Assembly (NCBI RefSeq): GCF_900128475.1 | Contig: NZ_LT635836.1 | Span: forward strand, 62,001-126,000 | From: Mediterranea massiliensis | GTDB taxonomy: Bacteria > Bacteroidota > Bacteroidia > Bacteroidales > Bacteroidaceae | Direction: 5' to 3' | DNA: 64,000 nt | Shown here: piece after piece, positions 52,708-62,060 of the stretch | Layout: every line of letters starts with the position of its first letter | Numbering within the stretch: the stretch's first letter is position 1 | Position numbers and translations under genes: made by a program | The notes under the pieces: model-generated | Seen by the model: the letters and a program-made list of their open reading frames with translations, nothing else | Told to the model about the DNA's origin: nothing | The model's database searches: none

Positions 52708-54101
52708 CAGAATTGCAGATATATGAAGTCTTCCGTACCGAACTTGCCATAGGCAAACACGGCAAACACAATTAAATAATACACTGTCCAGCGAAATAAG
52801 GCAGGCTGCTTTTCAAAACGAAGGTGCAAGTCGCCTTTGGACATAAAAAAGTCATAAAGCAGTATCAACAACAAGGTGGAGCCTGCCACGATACAGATGT
52901 GGTCGGACATACCGATATTAATTTCTTTCCAGCTCGCATGGGTCTGAAAAGAAATACTCCGCAGGAAATAGAATGCGTCTGAAACGGACTGTGCCTTGAA
53001 AAACACCAGCGATACGGCAAAGATGAGGTAGGTGCGGATAATTGAAAGCGTGGCGAACAGCCGTTTGCCGATACGCTTCCTTACCTTGTTCCGTATTTTT
53101 TCAGTCCTCAGTTCCCATGCAATCACAAGTCCCTGTATGAATCCATAGACGGCAAATGTCCATCCCGCACCATGCCATATACCCAAGGCAATAAAGGTTA
53201 CCATAAGGCTTGCAGCCACACCCCATTGCCCCCAACGGCGTGTAAGCGACGACAAAGGGAGAAAAAGGTAATCCCGTACCCAGGAGGAAAGGGAAATATG
53301 CCAGCGACGCCAGAACTCAGCCGTGGTTTGGGCGGCAAAGGGATGCGCGAAGTTGGGCGACAGTTTCAAGCCAAACAGCATTCCTGTTCCAATCGCCATA
53401 TCCGTGTAGCCGGAAAAATCGGCATAAAGTTCAATGGGATAGAGAAGGCAGGCCATAAGCAGTTGCACGCCTGAGACGGTGTGCATCGAATCGAACACCC
53501 CGTCAATATAGGGTCCTATATGGTCGGCAAGTAGCAGTTTCTTCACCAAGCCCACCACAATCAGCCTCAGGCCATAGGTTATCATGGGATAGGATGCAGG
53601 AGAGAGTCTTCGGACTTGCGGAAGCAAATCGGCGGACCGTTCAATCGGGCCAGACAGGAACTTCATGAACAGAAGCATATAAAGCAGGAAATCAATCAGA
53701 CTACGTTCTGTCTTTTCCTCCTCCCAATAGACTTCCGTCAAGTAGCCGATGGCCTGAAAGGTATAGAACGACATTCCCAATAGAAAAATAAAACCAGAGT
53801 CTCCGTTTAAGCGGTTGGCATAACGGAAACCAATCCAGCAGAGGACAAGGCAGGATATGCTGCTCCAGTAAATCAAACTGGATCCTCTTTCCTTTTCGCA
53901 GGCTTGCTCGACAAGTATCGCCGCACCGTATGTAAAAAGGCTTACGACCAGTGCCGTGACAAGAAATGCGGGATTGAAGTATCCGATGAAAACTCCACTT
54001 GCCGCAAGCAAAACAAACTTCCGTCCTTTATCACTGACAAAATGGTATAATGTGAAACAGAGCAGGAACAGCAGGACAAATTCAAGGGAAATGAATGACA
54101 T
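52707..54101 (-). CDS. MBOAT-family acyltransferase (DltB/AlgI-like)
   Basis: 464 aa, about eleven membrane helices. Diagnostic motifs: YPIELYADFSGYTDMAIG, FWRRWHISLSSWVRDYLF and the active-site histidine in ALGIWHGAGWTF. These are shared by DltB and AlgI, which pass an acyl or D-alanyl group across the membrane. It lies between the carrier-protein and DltD-like genes, the same logic as dltABCD of Gram-positives. Confidence 0.9.
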   Translation of the reverse strand: MSFISLEFVLLFLLCFTLYHFVSDKGRKFVLLAASGVFIGYFNPAFLVTALVVSLFTYGAAILVEQACEKERGSSLIYWSSISCLVLCWIGFRYANRLNGDSGFIFLLGMSFYTFQAIGYLTEVYWEEEKTERSLIDFLLYMLLFMKFLSGPIERSADLLPQVRRLSPASYPMITYGLRLIVVGLVKKLLLADHIGPYIDGVFDSMHTVSGVQLLMACLLYPIELYADFSGYTDMAIGTGMLFGLKLSPNFAHPFAAQTTAEFWRRWHISLSSWVRDYLFLPLSSLTRRWGQWGVAASLMVTFIALGIWHGAGWTFAVYGFIQGLVIAWELRTEKIRNKVRKRIGKRLFATLSIIRTYLIFAVSLVFFKAQSVSDAFYFLRSISFQTHASWKEINIGMSDHICIVAGSTLLLILLYDFFMSKGDLHLRFEKQPALFRWTVYYLIVFAVFAYGKFGTEDFIYLQF

Positions 54102-54118
54102 TGCTTTTTCCTCCTATC

Positions 54119-54361
54119 CTATTGGGCCTTATTCATGATGGTATGGCAAAGATCGCCCACATTTTTCAATTTCACTATCTCGCGAAACGAAAAACGCACA
54201 CCGAACTTTTTCTCTATCTCGGTGAGCAGTATCATATTGGTCAGGGAATCCCATCCGTCCACATCCTGGGCAGTAGTGCTTTCGGTCAATGTGACGTCGT
54301 CTCTCTTTAATACTTTTCTGAATATTCCGTTCAAGATTTCCAATAATTCTGTTGTTTCCAT
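54119..54361 (-). CDS. Acyl/peptidyl carrier protein (DltC-like)
   Basis: 80 aa. The phosphopantetheine attachment serine is in DGWDSLTNMILL (near Ser39), and the helix before it (LTESTTAQDVDG) fits carrier proteins. It sits between the adenylation enzyme and the MBOAT gene, 20 nt after the former, so it should receive the activated substrate, like DltC. No thioesterase or condensation genes are near. Confidence 0.88.
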   Translation of the reverse strand: METTELLEILNGIFRKVLKRDDVTLTESTTAQDVDGWDSLTNMILLTEIEKKFGVRFSFREIVKLKNVGDLCHTIMNKAQ

Positions 54362-54381
54362 ATACTTGATTGCTTTTTTAT

Positions 54382-55638
54382 TTATTGAGTGATGTTCTTT
54401 AATAGTTGGTTCCGGTCAATTTTGTTACTGTTGTTTTGTGGAAAACAAGGGATGAAGTGAATGCGACGGGGCAACATATAAGACGGCACATGGCTTAGCA
54501 TATATCGTTCAAGTTCCTCCGTGTTTTCAGCATCCTTTTCTATAACAAGGTGCAGTTCACAATTTCCGTCAGAAGTATAAACCGGCAAAACCAAAGCGTT
54601 GCAAGTATGCCTGTAAAACGCCTTAACGTGGTGTTCTATTTCACCCAATTCTATCCTGAAACCTTGTATCTTTACTTGCGTGTCCTTACGACCACAATAA
54701 ATAATATCTCCATCAGAATCTGCCAGACAAAGATCGCCGGTACGGTAATAGAGCTTTCCGGAGGGATCTGTAACAAAACTTTCCGCAGTTCTTTCGGGAG
54801 CGCACCAATATCCGCTCATTAACTGCGGCCCGGCAATCCACAATTCCCCGATCTCGCCAATCGGAAGTCGTTTGCCCGAAGGGGAGGCAATCACATAGTC
54901 CATACCCTGAAAAGGTCTTCCTATTGCGGCCATACCGTTATGGTGCTTGGCTCCTTCAGCCGGAATAACATACGAAGTGCAGTAGATGGTAGCTTCGGTA
55001 GGTCCATACAGATTGATTACCGTAGCATTGGGAATGCAAGGGCGAAATTCATCAAGCAGATTCACATCGGTGGCTTCGGCTGTGACTATGAGATAGCGCA
55101 AGTCCGGAAAACTGATTTCCCCAAAATAAGGACGTGATAACCGAAGTACGGAAGGGGCTACTGCCGCAAACGTGAGACGATGGCGCTCCATGAGATCCAA
55201 TACGTTCAGGTATTTCATTCCTTTCTGCGGAACAGCATAGACACACGCTCCGAGGGTGAGTGGATAAAGAAACGACACGACGGAGACATCGAATGTCAGT
55301 TCAAACATCTGGAGCATACGGTCGTTTTCGTCCAGTTTCCATCCTAAAGCACGATAAGCCTGGTAGAAAGCATTCAGGTTCCTTCGAGATATCGGAACAC
55401 CCTTGGGTTCTCCCGTACTTCCTGACGTGAAGATAATGTAAGCGGGCACGTCGGGATTAACCTCATACAGCACAATGCCGGACGGCAAAGCAGACCGACG
55501 TGAGGAGAGAGACACACGTTTGGCACTGATGTCAGCGGGAAGTATATTGCCATTCTCCCCACTGTAAAGCAACAGGCCAATACCGGATTGCCTGGCAATC
55601 CGAGAGTTGCGCTCTGCAGGATAATCGGGATGCAACAT
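54382..55638 (-). pseudogene. dltA-like AMP-binding adenylation enzyme, 5' truncated
   Basis: 418 aa from the first usable ATG, but family members have about 500. Present: IIFTSGSTGEPKGVPISRRN (A3), NLYGPTEATIYC (A5), YYRTGDLC (A7), GRKDTQVKIQGFRIELGEIE (A8) and NNSNKIDRNQL with the A10 lysine. Missing: about 80-90 N-terminal residues. In-frame homology extends only to KTYVMLHPDYP, at about 55658, where integrative-element DNA begins. Without the N-terminal A1-A2 region the enzyme is probably inactive, and the operon has lost its promoter. Substrate unknown; D-alanine is one option. Confidence 0.7.
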
Positions 55639-55659
55639 GACATAGGTTTTAACGGAAAA

Positions 55660-55920
55660 TAATAGGATAAAACGCAGAATAAAGCGAATTTGAGCATTCT
55701 CACTGACGGTCAGAGAGTTTGGCTTCGGGTGGCACAGAATGGCACAAGGGCGGAAAAACGGATTTAGGCGGATTGCAGTAACAGATGTACTTCCAAACCA
55801 TTACCCGACACCGAATGCACATTTAACACTAACAGTCTCTATTTCTGCGTTCTGCGTAGGTTTACATTCTGCCTTTACAACTCCCGTAAACTAATTTTGC
55901 ACCAAACAAAAAGTAGGATT
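55660..55920 (+). other. Left end of the integrative mobilizable element
   Basis: No gene is found between the truncated adenylation gene and the integrase. The tract includes a short direct repeat TCTGCGT-TCTGCGT near 55845 and the integrase promoter. The element's outer boundary should be near 55655, where dltA-like homology stops. Confidence 0.45.
55892..55899 (+). promoter_or_regulatory. -7 element of the integrase gene
   Basis: TAATTTTG fits TAnnTTTG; it is 22 nt before the ATG at 55921. Confidence 0.6.
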
Positions 55921-58900
55921 ATGAGGAGTACTTTCAAGACCGTCTTCTATGTAAACGGAAGCAAGGAAAAGAATGGGATTGTCCCCATCATGGGACGGGT
56001 TACAATCAACGGGACTATCGCGCAGTTCAGTTGCAAACAGCGCATCTCCAAGGATTTGTGGGATGCCAAAGGCAACCGGGCAAAAGGTAAGAGCCGCGAG
56101 GCGGTGGCTGTGAACTATACGCTTGACAACATCAAGGCGCAGATAACTAAGCACTACCAGCGGCTTTCCGACCGTGAGGCGTATGTCACGGCTGAAATGG
56201 TACGCAACGCCTATCAGGGCATCGGCACGGAGTATGAAACATTGTTACGAGCATTTGACAAGGAGAACGAGGCGTTTGCCAAACGGGTGGGCAAAGACCG
56301 CTCTAAGCGCACGTATCAGAAGTATCTGACCGTCCGCAAATACGTGGCGGAGTTTATCAAGCGTCAATACAAGCGGACAGACATGGCGATGAACGAACTG
56401 ACGGAGGACTTCATCCGTGACTACTGCCTGTACCTGCGTAACGAGGTCGGGCTGGCGCAATCGTCCGTGTGGATATACTCCATACCGTTGAAACACATCG
56501 TCACCACGGCTCACTACAACGGCAAGATACCGAGAAACCCGTTTGCGATGTACCACGTTGACCCTGACCACAAGGAGCGCGGCTTTCTCACGGAGGACGA
56601 GATGCGGGCATTGGGCGCAATCAAACTGGACAATCCCAACTTCGCATTGGCGAAGGATTTGTTCCTGTTCGGGTGCTGGACGGGCATCTCGTTCACGGAC
56701 ATAAAGAATTTGACCACCGACAACATCGTTGAAATAAACGGCACACCTTGGATTGTGTCGAAACGTCAAAAGACGGGAGTACCGTTCCAAATCAAGCTGA
56801 TGGACATCCCGATGCAGATTATCAAGCGTTACGAGCCGTTCAGGACTGACAAGCGGCTTTTCAATATCGGCTCGCTTGACATGGTGAACAAGCGTATCAA
56901 GGCTGTGGCGAAGAAATGCGGGATAGAAAAGCCGGTTTCATTCCATTTAAGCCGCCATTCATTCGCTGTTTTGGCATTGAATTACGGTATGCCGATAGAA
57001 AGCGTAAGCAAGATTTTGGGGCATACGAACATAACCACCACGCAAATTTACGCGAGTGCGCCCAGACTGGTCGCTTGATAAATACTTCTGTAGCAAGAAG
57101 TTAGGATTGGGTTCAATATAATCCTATCGTCAATCAGCTTATCCGACGGGGAAACCTAACGGGGAGTGTAGCATGCTGATTAAAGCCCTGAGTCTACTAA
57201 TAGCCAAGTAGCGACTGAAGGGCAAGACGAAACGACATATACAAGGATGAAGCCTTGATTGGTTGAACGATAGTTCGGTGGTACCACATCTTGCAATAGC
57301 GGAAGGCTTTTATATACGCTATTTCATAGTACTCTGGCTATTTTGTGCGTTAGTTCAGAGCATTAAGAACCGACTATGACACAGCCGCAATAAGCGGACA
57401 AGAACGAAAGTCGCATCCGACAATATGTCACGCTAATAGTTATCAAGTGAAACTAACTGGGGATTGCCTAAGTCAGAACGCCTCAAAGGCTATGAGAGCT
57501 GGTCTCTGAATATCTGATATGGCAACGGAGTTCCCATAGTAGTCCGAGCAAGTTAACGGCTTGTACATGGCGAAGGGGAACAGTCCATAACTTTAGTACA
57601 AACAAAGGAAAACGTGAGAGACGTATGAGAAATCCCGAGCAAGTATTAAACATTTTAGCTGAACACAGCAACGAGTCAGGTTACAAATACGAACGACTCT
57701 ATCGTATTCTGTTCAATGAGCAGATGTTCTTAGTCGCATATCAGCGCATTCATGCAAAACCAGGCAATATGACACCCGGTACTGATGGACAGACGGAGGA
57801 CGGCATGAGCATTGACAAGATACACGCATTAATAGACAGTCTCAAAAGCGAAGTCTATAGGCCTAAACCGGCAAAGAGGGTTTACATACCGAAGAAGAGC
57901 GGAAAGTTACGTCCGCTCGGTATCCCTACGTTTGCAGATAAATTAGTGCAAGAGGTAGTGAGAATGGTTCTCGAAGCCATATACGAAGGATATTTTGAAC
58001 GGACTTCACATGGTTTCAGACCACACAAAAGCTGCCACACGGCACTTAAGAGTCTACAGAATAATTTCAACGGAACAAAGTGGTTCATTGAGGGAGACAT
58101 AAAAGGTTTCTTTGACAATATCAACCATGGCGTGATGATAGAAATTCTGAGGGAACGCATATCTGACGAACGTTTCCTTCGGTTAATACGTAAATTTCTC
58201 AACGCTGGATATTTGGAAGAATGGCACTTCAATAGAACTTATTCGGGTACGCCTCAAGGTGGAATTATCAGTCCAATACTGGTTAATATCTACCTGGACA
58301 AGTTCGATAAGTATATGAAGAAGTATGCACAAGATTTCCATAAGGGTAAAGTTAGACACCGCAACAAGGATATCGGCAGACTGAACAATCGAGTTCACTA
58401 TCTAAAGAAGAGAATGAAGGAGGTGACGGACGTTGATAAATTGGAAGCAATGCGGGAGGAAGTTCGTAATAAGCAACAGCAAATACTGACTATGCCGAGC
58501 GGTAACGATATGGATGAGAATTTCCGTAGATTGAATTATGTACGCTACGCTGATGATTTCCTTATAGGGGTCATTGGAAATAAAGCAGAGTGCGAGAAAA
58601 TCAAGGCGGATGTCACACAATTTATGCAAAAGAAGCTAAAATTGGAAATGTCACAAGAAAAGACCTTGATAACCAACGCACAAGACAGTGCAAAATTTCT
58701 CGGCTATGAAATATCAGTCCGTAAAGATTACACAACGCAGAAAAATGCAAGAGGAGAAACTCGTAGACATCGTAATGGTAATGTGATACTACACGTATCA
58801 CGAGAAGTAATAAAGAAGAAGTTACTGAGTCTTGAAGCCATGAATGTGAAAACACAAAATGGCAAAGAAGTGTGGAGGTCTAAAGGTAGAACATACCTGA

Positions 58901-59620
58901 TAGACAATGAGCCACAAGACATAGTAGCACGTTTCAACACAGAAATCAGAGGATTCTACAACTACTACTCCATTGCAAACAATGCATCGGCACTTGGACG
59001 TTCATTTGGATGTATCATGAGGTTCAGTATGCTAAAGACATTTGCGCAAAAACTTAACAGTTCCGTCAGAACCATAACAGACAAGTATCGTGAAGATGAT
59101 AAATTTGTGGTGTGGTATACGGACAAGAAAGGCGAACGCAAACCAAGGGTGTTTTACAATGAGGGCTTCAAGCGTATTACCGACTTGGGAACTCAAAAAT
59201 GTGATAACTTGCCCTACTTGTTCAACACTCCATCTATGAGTCTGGTCGAAAGACTGACTGCAAATAAGTGTGAGTTGTGCGGAAAAGTAGGAAATGTTGT
59301 GTCACACCACGTCAGGAAACTCTCAGATTTAAGAGGCAAAACCGGATGGGAACGTAAAATGCTCAAAATGCATAGAAAATCTTTAATCGTCTGTGCAGAA
59401 TGTCATAACATGATTCATGCGGAGAATAGCTAAAATGCCGTTATGGGCGGAGAGCCGTATACATGGAGACGTGTACGTACGGTTCGGAGGCAGGCTGTCG
59501 GAAACCTACCACCGTAAGGTGGCATGGCGCCGACAGCCGAGCCTACAAGTGACCAACGCTAAACTTGAAAACGACATATCCGCCTTTGAGAGCAAGATAA
59601 GCGGACGTTTCGCCATTTGA
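55921..59620 (+). CDS. Tyrosine recombinase (integrase) interrupted by a group II intron
   Basis: Exon 1 is 55921-57055 and exon 2 is 59547-59620. Joined they give 1209 nt, 402 aa plus stop, with no frame break: the junction reads ...TTTQIYA-K-VTNAKLEND. It has an arm-binding domain (GSKEKNGIVPIMGRVTING), a core-binding SAM-like domain and a catalytic domain with His342-x-x-Arg345 (HLSRHSF), His368 (GHTN) and Tyr377. The position of the first catalytic Arg is replaced (WTGISFTDI), as in IntDOT-type enzymes. The unspliced reading frame ends at 57078, eight residues after the tyrosine. Confidence 0.9.
57056..59546 (+). mobile_element. Group II intron (bacterial, with maturase ORF)
   Basis: The 5' end is GTGCG, the group II consensus. 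Domains I-III occupy 57056-57624 and the maturase ORF sits in domain IV. Domain V is 59452-59485 (34 nt, GAGCCGTATAC...GTACGGTTC). Domain VI follows, with stem GGCTGTCGG/CCGACAGCC, a bulged A at 59540 seven nt from the 3' end, and 3' terminal AC. All parts for self-splicing seem present. It interrupts the integrase codon 379 in phase 1. Confidence 0.92.
57625..59433 (+). CDS. ltrA: Group II intron reverse transcriptase/maturase with HNH endonuclease
   Basis: 602 aa. RT domain blocks: KLRPLGIPTFADKLVQE, GDIKGFFDNINH (about 157-168), GTPQGGIISPILVNIYL (208-224) and active site YADD at 308-311. The X (maturase) domain follows (REVIKKKLLSLEAM, NTEIRGFYNYYSIAN). The C-terminus has an HNH/zinc endonuclease: Cys549, Cys552, His561-His562, Cys590, Cys593, His594 and His598. 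It assists splicing and target-primed insertion of the intron. It is intact and of normal length. Confidence 0.95.
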   Translation: MRNPEQVLNILAEHSNESGYKYERLYRILFNEQMFLVAYQRIHAKPGNMTPGTDGQTEDGMSIDKIHALIDSLKSEVYRPKPAKRVYIPKKSGKLRPLGIPTFADKLVQEVVRMVLEAIYEGYFERTSHGFRPHKSCHTALKSLQNNFNGTKWFIEGDIKGFFDNINHGVMIEILRERISDERFLRLIRKFLNAGYLEEWHFNRTYSGTPQGGIISPILVNIYLDKFDKYMKKYAQDFHKGKVRHRNKDIGRLNNRVHYLKKRMKEVTDVDKLEAMREEVRNKQQQILTMPSGNDMDENFRRLNYVRYADDFLIGVIGNKAECEKIKADVTQFMQKKLKLEMSQEKTLITNAQDSAKFLGYEISVRKDYTTQKNARGETRRHRNGNVILHVSREVIKKKLLSLEAMNVKTQNGKEVWRSKGRTYLIDNEPQDIVARFNTEIRGFYNYYSIANNASALGRSFGCIMRFSMLKTFAQKLNSSVRTITDKYREDDKFVVWYTDKKGERKPRVFYNEGFKRITDLGTQKCDNLPYLFNTPSMSLVERLTANKCELCGKVGNVVSHHVRKLSDLRGKTGWERKMLKMHRKSLIVCAECHNMIHAENS

Positions 59621-59630
59621 CGTACAGCCT

Positions 59631-60002
59631 ATGAAACGGACAACTATCACGATGGACGGGTGTGGCAGGATTGTCGTGCCGTCTGATACTGCCAGCGTGT
59701 GGATGTGTGAAATGGAATTGGTGACGCTGTTCGGTGTCATCGCCCCGACACTCCGTGCAGCCATCCGAGCCGTGTACAAGAGCGGAGTATTGCAGCCTTA
59801 CGGTGTGGAAAGGCGTATCAAGTTACCAAACGACTATTATGCAGAAACGTATGCCCTGCCAATGGTCGTGGCACTCGCTTTCCGCATCAACACGCCCAAC
59901 GCCGCAAGGGTGCGCAATGCCCTGTTGGAAAGGCTGTGCTTGCGAAAAGACAGACAAATGCTTTGGCTTTCGTTAGGCAACAGCACATCGTGTAAGTGTT
60001 AG
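59631..60002 (+). CDS. Unknown protein of the mobilizable element, 123 aa
   Basis: It starts 10 nt after integrase exon 2 and is co-directional, so it may share the integrase transcript. Features: MKRTTITMDGCGRIVVPSDT and WMCEMELVTLFGVIAPTLRA, then GVERRIKLPNDYYAETYALP. No membrane segment or catalytic motif is evident. From memory, small proteins of this kind are often next to integrases in Bacteroides mobilizable elements, but the function is not known to me. Confidence 0.65.
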   Translation: MKRTTITMDGCGRIVVPSDTASVWMCEMELVTLFGVIAPTLRAAIRAVYKSGVLQPYGVERRIKLPNDYYAETYALPMVVALAFRINTPNAARVRNALLERLCLRKDRQMLWLSLGNSTSCKC

Positions 60003-60201
60003 CGGGTGCAGTTGCGTGTCAATACGCCCGTGCACTCACACAATCCCTTTGCCCGAAGAAGTACCATTTTCCGCTTCTCCGGGCTTTTCTTTTCGTCTTT
60101 TGACAGCTGGCATTACCCATTCCGCTGCATTTTCTTGTCCGTTAGTTTCTTTTGCGTCGTTCTGCATAGTTTTACGTATCAAGGCTTTAGCCGCCCTGTC
60201 G

Positions 60202-60209
60202 TAGCTTTG
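60202..60209 (+). promoter_or_regulatory. -7 element of the helicase gene
   Basis: TAGCTTTG fits TAnnTTTG. The leader from about 60216 contains a hairpin, GCCGACA 60231-60237 with TGTCGGC 60241-60247, before the ATG at 60270. Confidence 0.5.
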
Positions 60210-60269
60210 CAGCCATGTTTAATCCGCCTGCCGACAAGGTGTCGGCGGCACTAAATCTGTATTAAAGAC

Positions 60270-61457
60270 ATGGAAAAGAAAGAAACATTCATCCGAGTAG
60301 GCACCGCGCTCTACAAGATTGTAAACCAGCCCCGTATTGACGGCGGCTATGTGAGGAAACGCATCGCATGGAACTCCGAGACCCTGCGGCAGGACTACGG
60401 CAAGGACTATATGGCGAGCGTTCCCAAGTATGACGGCTTCTGCACCGTTCCCGACCATGTGGGCTACCAGCCCGTTGTCGGCAAGTTCCTCAACCTCTAC
60501 GAGCCGATAAGCCACCAGCCGCAGGAGGGCGACTTCCCCTGCATCCGTTCGTTGGTGGAACACATCTTCGGCGAACAGTACGAGTTGGGCATGGACTACT
60601 TGCAGCTGCTCTACCTCTATCCCGTTCAGAAACTGCCCATCCTCCTGCTCGTGTCCGAAGAGAGGAATACGGGCAAAAGCACGTTCCTGAACTTCCTGAA
60701 AGCCGTATTCCAAAACAACGTGACTTTCAACACCAACGAGGACTTCCGCAGCCAGTTCAATTCCGACTGGGCGGGCAAGTTGCTCATCATGGTGGACGAG
60801 GTGCTGCTCAACCGCCGTGAGGACAGCGAGAGGTTGAAGAACCTAAGCACCACGCTTTCCTACAAGGTGGAGGCGAAAGGCAAAGACCGTGACGAGATAG
60901 GCTTCTTCGCCAAGTTCGTGCTTTGCTCCAACAACGAGCATCTGCCCGTTATCATTGACGCAGGGGAGACACGCTATTGGGTGCGAAAGATTGTGCCGCT
61001 CCAAAGCGATGATACCGATTTCCTGCAAAAGCTAAAAGCGGAAATTCCCGCTTTCCTGCATTTCCTTGCTGGTCGAAAGCTATCCACTGAGAAGGAAAGC
61101 CGCATGTGGTTCAACCCGAAGCAGCTGGAGACGGATGCCCTGCGGAAGATTATCTGAAGCAACCGCAACCGATTGGAGATAGAGATGGCGGAACTGCTGC
61201 TTGACATCATGGCGAAGATGGAAGTGGAAACGGTGTCTTTCTGCCTTAACGACATCATCCCGTTGCTTGTCTGCTCACAAGTCAAGGTGGAGAAGTCGCA
61301 GGTTCGGAAAGTGGTGCAGGAGTGCTGGAAACTAACACCAGCTCCCAATGGTCTTACTTATACCGCCTACCAATACGGCGGCACAGACCGTTACCAAACC
61401 CGAAGATGCGTGGGCAGGTACTATACCGTCACGAAAGGTCTGCTGGAAAGGCTTTGA
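60270..61457 (+). pseudogene. SF3/D5-type primase-helicase gene with an internal TGA
   Basis: The first 295 codons encode an ATPase of the DUF5906/D5 helicase type: Walker A SEERNTGKST at 129-138, Walker B KLLIMVDEVLL, and FAKFVLCSNNEHLP as the sensor. A TGA at 61155-61157 interrupts it, and the same frame continues (SNRNRLEIEMAELLLDIM...) to a TGA at 61455-61457, giving a 395-codon whole. A CGA-to-TGA change would explain the stop. The second part could also start at ATG 61173 as a separate chain. The protein would help replicate the excised element. Confidence 0.65.
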
Positions 61458-61463
61458 TATTCT

Positions 61464-61694
61464 GTTGAATTGTTGAATAAAGATAGAAAAGTATTGGTAT
61501 ATAATAACATACAACCTCAACAAACCGCCAACAACACACAACGGCTGATGAAAAGAAAAAGCATCGGCACACCTCTCCGAACTTGCCTTTTCTTTTCACA
61601 TCCGTTTGTTGGGTGACATGCTTTTGTTGAGAGATTGTTTAGAGTATATCTTGCAGTATATCAGTATATTATCTACTCGCATCAACAATTCAAC
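61464..61694. repeat. Nested inverted repeats after the helicase gene (origin candidate)
   Basis: GTTGAATTGTTGA (61464-61476) pairs perfectly with TCAACAATTCAAC (61682-61694). Inside it CTCAACA (61516-61522) pairs with TGTTGAG (61625-61631), and inside that AAAAGCAT (61557-61564) with ATGCTTTT (61618-61625). No gene is convincing here. The location after a helicase gene and AT-rich content suggest a replication origin or a structured RNA. Confidence 0.45.
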
Positions 61695-61949
61695 GCTTTT
61701 TCACCCTCAACAAGTCCGCCGGGGAAGCAACAGAGGCGAACACCGCCATCCGCAGGCAGGTCGGACGGACTTCCATCCTACCGACCGACAAGGGAAAGCC
61801 GATGTCGCTGGCGAAAAGAAAAAGGCGTAAGATACCCACAGACAACATCGCCGACACCGCCGCAGGCTTTTGGGAAGCAAAAAGCCATAGCTTATTAGGG
61901 CGTTTTCTTCACGCACCGCTGACGCTAATGCTAAAAACACCCCAATGAG

Positions 61950-61972
61950 CCAGCGGGGTTGCACCCCTCTGG
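61950..61972. promoter_or_regulatory. oriT-like hairpin upstream of the relaxase gene
   Basis: CCAGCGGGGT and ACCCCTCTGG form an inverted repeat with one mismatch and a 3-nt loop, 89 nt before the mobV start. MobV relaxases usually nick beside such a hairpin just upstream of their own gene. The nick site itself is not recognised. The rest of 61695-62060 has no gene I can support. Confidence 0.4.
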
Positions 61973-62060
61973 ACACCCCCGTTTGCCCCGTGCGGCACGA
62001 CCGCAGGCGGACGGATACCGACAAACAAGTTTGTAGAACCTAACAAAACAAGAAACGAAC

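Noticed and set aside
55921..57078. Truncated, dead integrase
   Set aside because: The apparent C-terminal loss is intron sequence; exon 2 restores the frame exactly.
57625..59433. Retron or diversity-generating retroelement reverse transcriptase
   Set aside because: The maturase X domain, HNH domain, 5' GTGCG and domain V/VI show a group II intron; no template/variable repeat or msr-msd is seen.
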